Assembly: GCF_009711475.1 (NCBI RefSeq)
Contig: NZ_SMMD01000776.1
Span: 1 to 8,032 of the forward strand
Length of the DNA stretch: 8,032 nucleotides
Direction of reading: 5' to 3'
From: Fulvivirga aurantia
GTDB lineage: Bacteria; Bacteroidota; Bacteroidia; Cytophagales; Cyclobacteriaceae
The notes beneath the pieces were generated by a model. It had not been told where the DNA came from, did no database searches, and was given only the letters and a program-made list of their open reading frames with translations. A program made the position numbers and the translations under genes. Within the stretch, counting starts at the first letter, position 1; the number at the start of each line of letters is the position of its first letter. Shown here one piece after another: positions 1 through 5,984 of this stretch.

Positions 1-30
1 CCTTATTTTTTAGTAGGTAATTTTTTTAAG

Positions 31-837
31 TTGAGAGTCCGAATAATATTTCTCCTAAGGAATAGAGGGGGGCATGTCCCTTTTCATCACCAATACCTGT
101 TGGCGCAAGTCATTAAGGGTGTATTGGTAAAAGGTGGAGAAAGCAAATATATTGGGTACTCATTCTTCAACTTTTCAGGGTTAAAAGGCCAAACAAAAAT
201 AAGTAGAAAAGGCCTTCATTTCTATTCTGCAAAGGTAACACTTGTATTTTCAAGCCCAAGCAAAGAATTTATAGACTACTTTTTGGTAAATCTTTTTGAG
301 TTAAACCACGTGGACATCGGTGGAGTTTCTTTGGAGCCGGAATCTGTGGAGCTCGAGGAGCCAATGCCGCACAAGGAGAACGATAAATTTATCTGCATAT
401 CTCCTTTAGTACTATTGCCGGCCTCATTCAACGACAGTTCAGCCAAGCGATTTGTACCTCCTGAAACGGATTCATTTTCAGACTTGCTGTATGAATCTAC
501 CATTTCACGCATGCAAGAGTCTAATCTATATACACCAGAGCAAGTTGCTGATTTTTATAAATTTCAGCTGGTACCGGACAAAGATTATATAGCCAGACTC
601 ACAGCCGCACAAAAGAAATTTGCCAGAATTTACCCTGTTTATGATCAGGATGTAAAATATGAGGTAAGGGGTTATACATTTCCATTTACCCTTTATGCGG
701 CTAAAGAGGTGCAGGAGTTTGTTTTTCACTGTGGCCTCGGTCATTTTACGCACAAAGGTTTTGGTATGCTCGATCTGGCCAATACGAACCCGAATAACCG
801 GGTTTTGAAGTATGAGTTTAATTACGCCAAAGTTTAA
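31..837 (+). CDS. cas6: CRISPR-associated endoribonuclease Cas6
   Basis: Cas6 proteins cut CRISPR precursor RNA within each repeat to make crRNA guides. This 268-residue protein has the family's full length and fold signature. An N-terminal VPFHHQYLLAQVI segment (16-28) matches the 'PYNHQYYL' helix of archaeal Cas6. An FNFSGL strand (46-51) and an FICISPLVL strand (120-128) follow. The diagnostic C-terminal glycine-rich loop is G235-L-G237-x5-G243-F-G245. The start is TTG at 31: it puts MRVRIIF at the first beta-strand as in known Cas6 proteins, and the next in-frame ATG is at residue 112. The frame is open to the window edge, so a start outside cannot be excluded. By recalled alignment with Pyrococcus furiosus Cas6, catalytic Tyr31 falls on Lys29 and the segment carrying the catalytic His is shortened (SKYIGYSFF). 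The active site is therefore atypical or inactive. No array or other cas gene lies in the window; upstream sequence is not visible. Family assignment is firm, activity is not. Confidence 0.9.
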   Translation: MRVRIIFLLRNRGGHVPFHHQYLLAQVIKGVLVKGGESKYIGYSFFNFSGLKGQTKISRKGLHFYSAKVTLVFSSPSKEFIDYFLVNLFELNHVDIGGVSLEPESVELEEPMPHKENDKFICISPLVLLPASFNDSSAKRFVPPETDSFSDLLYESTISRMQESNLYTPEQVADFYKFQLVPDKDYIARLTAAQKKFARIYPVYDQDVKYEVRGYTFPFTLYAAKEVQEFVFHCGLGHFTHKGFGMLDLANTNPNNRVLKYEFNYAKV

Positions 838-843
838 TCTTTG
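828..843. terminator. Weak inverted repeat between convergent cas6 and plug genes
   Basis: CAAAG (828-832) and CTTTG (839-843) form a 5-bp inverted repeat around a 6-nt loop. It spans the cas6 stop codon and sits just before the plug gene's stop on the other strand. The genes converge with only 9 nt between them, so any bidirectional terminator must overlap the coding ends. The stem is short and AT-rich with no strong T-tract, so a terminator role is only a possibility. Confidence 0.2.
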
Positions 844-846
844 AAA

Positions 847-2121
847 TTACGGAGTAGGGTTCATCTCGTAGTATCCATAAGCAATAAGTAAGTCAGCGCG
901 CATGTTTAATGGGCGATAATAAACGAAAATCTCATAATTGTTTTCGGCTTGAAAATGATTGCCTTCAAGATAATTGACGTCTAGTGTATCGTTTTTTACC
1001 TCATATTTATAATTATACCAGCCTTGTTTAAGGATCATGTCAGTGCTGTATGAGCCCACCTGTGGGTTGTATTGCATGCGGCTTTCAGTGTTTTGCTCCC
1101 AGTTATTCATTTTGCCTACAACATAAACCTCACCAGCTATGGGTTTATCAGTTTTTAGATTAAACTGAGTGTTTACGTAATCGGAGTATATTGAGCCACC
1201 CCCGGCATCGAGATTTGTAATATAAAAGTCGCCATTTATATCCTCTAAATGGGAGTAAGCCTGATAGATCCTGGGAAGGTCACTCATTAACTTTACCGTG
1301 ATGGGATAAGTATTCCAGTCGACTGTGTAAACTCCCTGGCCAGGGTTACGTAATGATCGCATATCGAAGAAACGATACTCATTGCCTGCAGCAAAGCTGT
1401 TTTCAAAATTAAAAAAGCGATATTCCAGCTCAAATAGGCCATCTCTGACAAAACTTGGCTTAAGGTTATTTATGGCATTGTCCCAGCGCTCATTTTTTCT
1501 TATGGTGACATTGACATTCTCCAGAGGGTTAATGAGCTCGTAATTTTTGTAATTTATTTTAAAGTCAAGCTGCTGTTGAGACCTGTTAGATGAGGTCAAT
1601 CCGTTAAGCGTACTGGTCAATTCTATAGATACCTGATTAGAATATACCATGAATCTTTTAGATAAAATAATGTCATTTTCGTTGGTGCCGCGGTAAGCGA
1701 CCAATAAATAATTTCCGGGCAATTTTACTTGTGGTAAACGAAAGTTGTAGTGTATATAGGAGACCTTGGTATCTGCCGATGCCTGGTCGTTGTTGATGTT
1801 AAATTCATTAAAATCGTATAAATAATCGATGCTGCTTAATCGTGATTTGGTCCAGTCCTGGTTGCAGTGAATTATTTTTACGCGATAATCTTCAGGGTCT
1901 TGTACCAGGTCATCAAACTCCAACACAAGGTTCATTCTTCCTATTTGAGCCACTGCAGGTTGTAGCATAGAGGCGTTATTGCCTGTGATAGGGTAAAGCT
2001 GCACCGTGCGGATCTCATCTTCATAAGTTGCGTCTTTGTATAATAACTTCTTGCCGGATTCAATAGAAGAAACAGTGGTGAAAAGGCTTGAGAATAGTAT
2101 TAAGAATGAAATTAACTTCAT
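847..2121 (-). CDS. T9SS plug protein (DUF5103 family)
   Basis: This 424-residue protein belongs to the DUF5103 family, now known as the type IX secretion system plug. In Flavobacterium johnsoniae the plug binds the periplasmic end of the giant outer-membrane translocon SprA and seals its pore when no substrate is engaged. A signal peptide is visible (MKLISFLILFSSLFTTVSS, cleavage near residue 19-20). Family hallmarks in order are EIRTVQLYP (36-44), LVLEFDDL (65-72), the HCNQDW motif (85-90), YIHYNFRLP (122-130), GNYLLVAYRG (136-145), KRFMVY (155-160), GNEYRFFDMRSL (246-257) and DINGDF (294-299). The C-terminal third (about 328-400) resembles an E-set or carbohydrate-binding-like fold, with VYVVGKMNNW (332-341) and LKQGWYNYKYE (364-374). 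No other T9SS gene is visible. It converges with cas6 and diverges from the ECF sigma gene. The ATG at 2121 directly begins a good signal peptide. Family assignment is strong; the role rests on homology. Confidence 0.88.
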   Translation of the reverse strand: MKLISFLILFSSLFTTVSSIESGKKLLYKDATYEDEIRTVQLYPITGNNASMLQPAVAQIGRMNLVLEFDDLVQDPEDYRVKIIHCNQDWTKSRLSSIDYLYDFNEFNINNDQASADTKVSYIHYNFRLPQVKLPGNYLLVAYRGTNENDIILSKRFMVYSNQVSIELTSTLNGLTSSNRSQQQLDFKINYKNYELINPLENVNVTIRKNERWDNAINNLKPSFVRDGLFELEYRFFNFENSFAAGNEYRFFDMRSLRNPGQGVYTVDWNTYPITVKLMSDLPRIYQAYSHLEDINGDFYITNLDAGGGSIYSDYVNTQFNLKTDKPIAGEVYVVGKMNNWEQNTESRMQYNPQVGSYSTDMILKQGWYNYKYEVKNDTLDVNYLEGNHFQAENNYEIFVYYRPLNMRADLLIAYGYYEMNPTP

Positions 2122-2144
2122 AAAAAATGCTTCGTATATTATGT

Positions 2145-2173
2145 ATTATAAAACACTAAGATAGGCATTCCAA
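2145..2173 (-). promoter_or_regulatory. Possible promoter of the plug gene
   Basis: Read on the minus strand, TTGGAA (2173-2168) is followed after 17 nt by TATAAT (2150-2145), about 23 nt upstream of the plug ATG. This resembles a classic sigma-70 promoter rather than the Bacteroidota TTG-N19-TAnnTTTG pattern. The intergenic DNA is AT-rich, so TATAAT may occur by chance. Position and spacing are suitable, but it is only a candidate. Confidence 0.25.
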
Positions 2174-2189
2174 CCTATTTGATTTACGC

Positions 2190-2206
2190 TGTGTCTTTAT
2201 AACACA
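2190..2206. repeat. Inverted repeat TGTGT-N7-ACACA upstream of the sigma gene
   Basis: TGTGT (2190-2194) and ACACA (2202-2206) are reverse complements around 7 nt, ending 21 nt before the sigma factor ATG. A separate 8-bp palindrome, ACTATAGT (2216-2223), lies even closer to that ATG. Either could be a binding site in the divergent plug/sigma intergenic region. Both are short enough to be chance, and no TAnnTTTG box was found facing the sigma gene. Confidence 0.2.
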
Positions 2207-2227
2207 ATCCCGTACACTATAGTATAA

Positions 2228-2776
2228 ATGGATCAGGAAAAAGCCCTTATTGAAGGCTGTAAGAAAAGCAATTCCGAAGCTCAAAAAGAGCTGTATCATC
2301 ATTTTGTGCCTAAAATGATGGTGGTGGCATTGCGTTACTCAAAATCTCAACAAGAGGCTGAGGACATCTTACAGGAAGCCTTCATAAAGGTTTTTAATCA
2401 CATAAAAGGATTTAAAGGAGATAGTAGCCTTTATTACTGGATTAAGCGAATTGTAGTAAATACAGCCCTCAATCATCAGAGAAGCAAATTATACTTATTT
2501 CCTATGGTTGATGTGCAAACGCTTAATGAACCAGACGAAAGCTTTAAACTGAGTGATCATAGTTGGGAGGATTTACTTCAGATGATACAGCAGCTTCCAT
2601 CGGGCTGTCAAATAATATTCAATATGTACGCCATTGAGGGCTATTCTCATAAAGAAATAGCCAATAAGCTAAATATAAGTGAAGGGACCTCAAAGTCTCA
2701 ATATGCCAGGGCTAAATCACTTTTAAAAGAGAAAATTTTGAGAGAAGACAGAAAAGCTTATGAAAGAGCAAGATAG
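2228..2776 (+). CDS. ECF RNA polymerase sigma factor (sigma-70 family)
   Basis: This is a 182-residue extracytoplasmic-function sigma factor, which directs RNA polymerase to a dedicated promoter set when released from its anti-sigma partner. Region 2 spans roughly 21-86: LYHHFVPKMMVVALRY (22-37), the core-binding DILQEAFIKVF (46-56), and YYWIKRIVVNTALNHQR (69-85) for -10 recognition and melting. A short linker follows. Region 4 spans about 116-168, with LPSGCQIIFNMYAIEGYSHK (123-142) and a helix-turn-helix IANKLNISEGTSKSQYARAK (144-163) for -35 recognition. Only regions 2 and 4 are present, and the length is normal for ECF factors. The ATG at 2228 lies 106 nt from the divergent plug gene and has no recognisable Shine-Dalgarno. 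Its last 17 nt overlap the next gene, which is the probable anti-sigma factor. The target regulon cannot be read from sequence, though autoregulation is common in the family. Confidence 0.95.
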   Translation: MDQEKALIEGCKKSNSEAQKELYHHFVPKMMVVALRYSKSQQEAEDILQEAFIKVFNHIKGFKGDSSLYYWIKRIVVNTALNHQRSKLYLFPMVDVQTLNEPDESFKLSDHSWEDLLQMIQQLPSGCQIIFNMYAIEGYSHKEIANKLNISEGTSKSQYARAKSLLKEKILREDRKAYERAR

Positions 2777-4190
2777 ATCTAACTTCGAAAACTCGTTTCA
2801 GGAAGCTTTTGCTTCAGCTGAAAGAGCTCCTGATGCTCAATTATGGGATAAGGTAGCACTGGGAGTGGCCAAAAATGAGAATTCTGGTTTCAAAAAGAGA
2901 ATACTGTTTTTTAAGCTAATGGCTGCGGCTTCAGTTGCTTTTGCTGCAATCATAGGGGGTGTGTATTTATATGATTACAATTTTGGTAGCGTCAATCAGT
3001 ACATAACCAACAGTGCTGTAGTTGATAATGATACTAACAAAAGGAATGAATCATCTGTACAGGAAACATTGTCAATCGGGCAGGAGAAAAATGAGTTAAA
3101 TAAGGAGCAAGGTTCGAGTCAATTCTTGGCGAATGATCAAGGTGTAGGTGCTAGGTCTGAACATAACTTGTCTGATAAAAATGACTATGAAAGTAGGTCA
3201 AAAATCAATGGAAATTCTGGTAATAATATGAGAAAAGAGCTTGCCCAAAACGGTGTTGATTTTGAGTCGAAAAACAGCTCTGGATTAGGTGATAAATCTG
3301 ACCCTTTTTTCGCTGTTTCGAATGGAGAAAATACTACTTCAATTTTGACAAAAACACAACCCGAGAAAGTTGATAGAAAGGGTGTGATTTTGGGTGAGGA
3401 TGGAGCACTTCTAAGTAGGGAATTACAACTTGTTCCTAGGTTGGAATATCTGTTTGCAAATCAAAAATCTTTTGACAAAATGTGGGTGGGATTAGGCGTA
3501 GCTTATGGACAAAATTTCCCCTCATCAAGTGGGCAGGATAATGCGGCTGGTCTTGCAAGTTTTGATGTGCAGGGTGGGAGTGTAGAGGCTTCCCAAGTAA
3601 GACTTAGTGATGAGTCTTCCGGAGGAGTGATGACAGCCGGAGTCACTGTAGGTAAGCAGTTGAGTAAGCGTTGGATTTTAGAAGGTGGTCTTAACTATGT
3701 AGGAAGATCTACCTTTGTAGAGTCCAATTTAAAAGTAGCTAATAATTTACGAGGTGAAGCTGTGAATGACATAGAGTCGCTAGCCCAGGAAGACCGACTT
3801 GAGCTGACCAATACTTACGAGTTGAAGAATAATTATCACTCAGTGGCGGTGCCAATTCAAGCTGGATTTTTTCTGGTAGACCGACAGTTTGATGTTGTTT
3901 TGAAGGGCGGTATATCAAATGAAATTTTGCTGCTAAATAGAGTAGAGGATACCTCAGGTGATCTCAAAAGTAGATCGATAAAGACAGGAGAAAATTCTCC
4001 TTATAATACCTACATATTGAGTGGTGTCTTGAGCTCTGAATTTTCCTACGCGTTTGATGAAAATTACTACCTGTCACTTACACCTCAGGTGATGAAATCA
4101 TTCAATTCTATTAAAGATTCTGATGCTTCTGGTGAGAGTAAACCGTTAGTTTTTACATTAGGTTTCCGACTAGGGTACTTAATAGACTAA
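2760..4190 (+). CDS. Putative dual-membrane-spanning anti-sigma factor with C-terminal outer-membrane beta-barrel
   Basis: The 476-residue protein has four parts. Residues 1-47 are a cytosolic segment with an amphipathic FENSFQEAF stretch and an LWDKVALGV motif (28-36) like those in short Bacteroidota anti-sigma domains. Residues 48-71 form one transmembrane helix preceded by KKR (45-47), so the N-terminus should stay inside. Residues 72 to about 205 are a low-complexity periplasmic linker rich in N, S, D, E, K, Q and G. Residues about 220-476 are an OMP_b-brl-like barrel with alternating amphipathic strands such as MWVGLGVAYGQNF (241-253), RWILEGGLNYVGRS (304-317), YHSVAVPIQAGFFLV (359-373) and the terminal LVFTLGFRLGY (463-473). 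No cleavable signal peptide is seen. The layout matches Dma-type anti-sigma factors that span both membranes and pair with an adjacent ECF factor. The 17-nt overlap with the sigma gene suggests translational coupling. The anti-sigma role is inferred; the topology is well supported. Confidence 0.8.
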   Translation: MKEQDRSNFENSFQEAFASAERAPDAQLWDKVALGVAKNENSGFKKRILFFKLMAAASVAFAAIIGGVYLYDYNFGSVNQYITNSAVVDNDTNKRNESSVQETLSIGQEKNELNKEQGSSQFLANDQGVGARSEHNLSDKNDYESRSKINGNSGNNMRKELAQNGVDFESKNSSGLGDKSDPFFAVSNGENTTSILTKTQPEKVDRKGVILGEDGALLSRELQLVPRLEYLFANQKSFDKMWVGLGVAYGQNFPSSSGQDNAAGLASFDVQGGSVEASQVRLSDESSGGVMTAGVTVGKQLSKRWILEGGLNYVGRSTFVESNLKVANNLRGEAVNDIESLAQEDRLELTNTYELKNNYHSVAVPIQAGFFLVDRQFDVVLKGGISNEILLLNRVEDTSGDLKSRSIKTGENSPYNTYILSGVLSSEFSYAFDENYYLSLTPQVMKSFNSIKDSDASGESKPLVFTLGFRLGYLID

Positions 4191-4211
4191 GCAAAAAATG
4201 TATTATAATTT

Positions 4212-4225
4212 ACTTTACCTAAAGT
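4212..4225. repeat. Short inverted repeat ACTTTA-CC-TAAAGT
   Basis: ACTTTA (4212-4217) and TAAAGT (4220-4225) are perfect reverse complements separated by CC, 22 nt after the barrel gene stop. The 2-nt spacer suits a dimeric protein site better than an RNA hairpin. The rest of the 193-nt gap up to the lipoprotein gene is AT-rich. It shows neither a GC-rich terminator stem nor a TAnnTTTG box, so whether transcription runs from the sigma operon into the lipoprotein gene is undecided. Confidence 0.2.
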
Positions 4226-4383
4226 TATATAATATACAGGTATAAAATTAGATATATGGTTTAAGTTAATATTTGACTTGAATTAAATTAGCGATTTTAT
4301 TTTCCTGCCATTTTGTCAATTCCAACCTTTAACAGATATCGCGGGTCTTTAAAATAACCACATCAATTAAAACAGTGATTATC

Positions 4384-5712
4384 ATGAAAGTCCTTAAAAT
4401 CAAACAACCTCAAGTCCCCTTTTCGAGCTTTAAAGTCTACTTATTTTTGTCTTTAATCTTCAGCTTTTCTTTAGTCTTGATGAGCTGCGAAGAAGACTGT
4501 AAGGTCGGTCAGACATACAGTTATTTCGAGCCGGTTTATACTTCATACGATGAGCTAAGAAGTAGTGTGAAACTTACGCCAGCCATACCACTTCGATCAC
4601 ACGGTAAGATTTTTTTTAAAGACAATTATTTGTTCATCAACTCACCAAACGAGGGAGTCCATGTCATAGATAATTCTGACCCCAGTCACCCAAAAAATTT
4701 AGCCTTCATCAAGATTCCCGGATCATTTGACCTTGTTGTTAAGGGAAATCTACTGTATTCGGATAGTTATATAGATTTAGTAGTAATTGATATTTCTAAT
4801 ATTAACAGTGCAATTGAAGTAGACAGGCTCGAAGGAGTGTTTTCCGGATATAATTCATATGGATTTTATGCTGAACCTGAGTTAGGAATTGTTACAGACT
4901 GGCAAGAAGAAACCTTAGGAGAAACGGCTTGGGTCGATTGTGGTGAAGCGGTAAGTCATCCCTGGGGCAGTTGGTATGAAGACGGTATAGCTCTTCAAAA
5001 TTCTGCGGCATTTAGTACTGCTCAGGCGGTGTCTCCAACCAACCCAGGTATGGCCGGATCTATGTCAAGATTTGCCTTAAGCAACGACCATCTTTTTATG
5101 ATAGATGGCGCAGATTTATTATCGATAAATCTACAAAATTTAGGGCCTGATAATATCAACGAAAAGCTCTTCATAGATTGGGGTATTGAGACCCTTTTTC
5201 CATATAAAAATAATTTGTTTGTGGGAGCTCAAAATGGTATGCATATTTTGGATATTAGCACCCCTGATCAGCCCACTAAAATATCGACATATACACATGT
5301 AAATAGTTGCGATCCGGTAGTGGTAGATGGAGACTATGCCTATGTCACTTTAAGGTCTGGAAATGACTGTGCTGGATTTACCAATCAGCTTGAAATTATT
5401 AATATAAGCAATCTGGAAAATCCACAGATCGAGCATGTTTATCAGATGACTAATCCGCATGGTTTAGGTAAAGATGCTGACGCTCTTTTTATATGTGATG
5501 GCAATGATGGTCTAAAAATTTATAATGTATCAGATGTAAGTAAAATAGATGCAAACCTGGTGGCGCATTATAAAGGTATAGAATCTTTTGATGTGATTCC
5601 TTTTGATCATGTTGCTATGATGATAGGCGAAGATGGTCTATATCAATACGATTACTCAGACCTCACTAATATCAAATTGTTGAGTCATCTACCGATTCAA
5701 GCTGACCATTAA
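4384..5712 (+). CDS. LVIVD-repeat beta-propeller lipoprotein
   Basis: This is a 442-residue lipoprotein with a lipobox LMSC (acylated Cys35) after a hydrophobic signal (17-34). Residues after the cysteine are acidic (C-E-E-D), which resembles the Bacteroidota lipoprotein export signal for cell-surface display. The mature part carries about seven LVIVD-like repeats, the usual number for a beta-propeller: GVHVIDNSDP (91-100), DLVVIDISNI (131-140), DLLSINLQNL (244-253), GMHILDISTP (285-294), LEIINISNLENP (336-347), GLKIYNVSDV (376-385) and LYQYDYSDL (419-427). Non-lipid cysteines (39, 186, 309, 329, 371) may form disulfides. An insertion rich in W, G and S (172-225) interrupts the propeller. ATG at 4384 is chosen over GTG at 4375 because it gives a compact MKVLKIK signal start. 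Similar lipoproteins are known in Cytophagales, but no biochemical role is established. Its place behind the sigma/anti-sigma pair suggests an envelope role or co-regulation. Confidence 0.85.
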   Translation: MKVLKIKQPQVPFSSFKVYLFLSLIFSFSLVLMSCEEDCKVGQTYSYFEPVYTSYDELRSSVKLTPAIPLRSHGKIFFKDNYLFINSPNEGVHVIDNSDPSHPKNLAFIKIPGSFDLVVKGNLLYSDSYIDLVVIDISNINSAIEVDRLEGVFSGYNSYGFYAEPELGIVTDWQEETLGETAWVDCGEAVSHPWGSWYEDGIALQNSAAFSTAQAVSPTNPGMAGSMSRFALSNDHLFMIDGADLLSINLQNLGPDNINEKLFIDWGIETLFPYKNNLFVGAQNGMHILDISTPDQPTKISTYTHVNSCDPVVVDGDYAYVTLRSGNDCAGFTNQLEIINISNLENPQIEHVYQMTNPHGLGKDADALFICDGNDGLKIYNVSDVSKIDANLVAHYKGIESFDVIPFDHVAMMIGEDGLYQYDYSDLTNIKLLSHLPIQADH

Positions 5713-5730
5713 GTAGTGTTTGATGTCAAT

Positions 5731-5763
5731 TTTGGCAGGGAGTTTGATTGTTAGCCAAACAAT
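5731..5763 (+). terminator. Weak stem-loops downstream of the lipoprotein gene
   Basis: Two overlapping, mutually exclusive stems are possible. ATTGTT (5747-5752) pairs with AACAAT (5758-5763) around a 5-nt loop. TTTGGC (5731-5736) pairs with GCCAAA (5754-5759) around a 17-nt loop. A T-rich run follows at about 5782-5789, too far away for a textbook intrinsic terminator. They lie where transcription of the lipoprotein gene should end, so termination or 3'-end stabilisation is possible but weakly supported. Confidence 0.25.
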
Positions 5764-5840
5764 TGATTTTAAACCAATTATATTTTTTTCAATCTAAGTG
5801 TTACCTTTACCCAGTAAATGGTATTTATAAAAGAAAAATT

Positions 5841-5939
5841 ATGAAAGCCTACCAATTACAAATTAAAAGATTAAAGCAGCGATATCTAATAGTAGCTGGC
5901 GTACTCACATTGGTGATGACGTTATCTGTGTTTATTTGA
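5841..5939 (+). CDS. Possible small single-helix membrane protein (32 aa)
   Basis: The reading frame starting at ATG 5841 encodes 32 residues. A basic amphipathic stretch, MKAYQLQIKRLKQRY, is followed by one hydrophobic helix (16-32, LIVAGVLTLVMTLSVFI) that ends at the C-terminus. The positive N-terminus predicts an N-in inner-membrane protein. An A-rich stretch (AAGAAAAATT) precedes the ATG, typical of weak Bacteroidota translation signals. A longer 63-codon form from TTG 5748 is less likely, because its first 31 codons look like translated intergenic sequence. I do not recognise the family. It lies between the lipoprotein gene and the convergent ABC-F gene and could be a true small protein or a chance frame. 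Confidence 0.35.
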   Translation: MKAYQLQIKRLKQRYLIVAGVLTLVMTLSVFI

Positions 5940-5954
5940 AATGCGTGCTTAATT

Positions 5955-5976
5955 TCTAAGTCAAATACACCTTAGA
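5955..5976. terminator. Inverted repeat between convergent genes
   Basis: TCTAAG (5955-5960) and CTTAGA (5971-5976) form a perfect 6-bp inverted repeat with a 10-nt loop. It sits between the end of the small plus-strand frame and the end of the minus-strand ABC-F gene. The position suits a bidirectional terminator, but there is no clear T-tract on either side and the stem is not GC-rich. Confidence 0.25.
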
Positions 5977-5984
5977 GCCTGAAA

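Noticed and set aside
276..753. Two minus-strand open frames (78 and 75 codons) within cas6
   Set aside because: They lie entirely antisense to a well-supported Cas6 gene, have no recognisable domains and look like translated complement.
4375..4383. GTG start for the LVIVD lipoprotein
   Set aside because: It adds only three residues; the ATG at 4384 is the stronger start codon and already begins a normal lipoprotein signal.
5647..5712. T9SS sorting domain at the end of the LVIVD protein
   Set aside because: The C-terminus ends as a propeller blade (…LLSHLPIQADH) with no type A or type B sorting-domain motifs, and the protein has a lipobox instead.
5802..5809. TACCTTTA as a promoter for the small protein
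   Set aside because: It is one base off the -7 consensus, and no TTG lies about 19 nt upstream.
5748..5840. TTG-initiated 63-residue version of the small protein
   Set aside because: The added N-terminal part overlaps probable stem-loop DNA and a T-rich run, with no ribosome binding site. The internal ATG at 5841 gives a cleaner protein.
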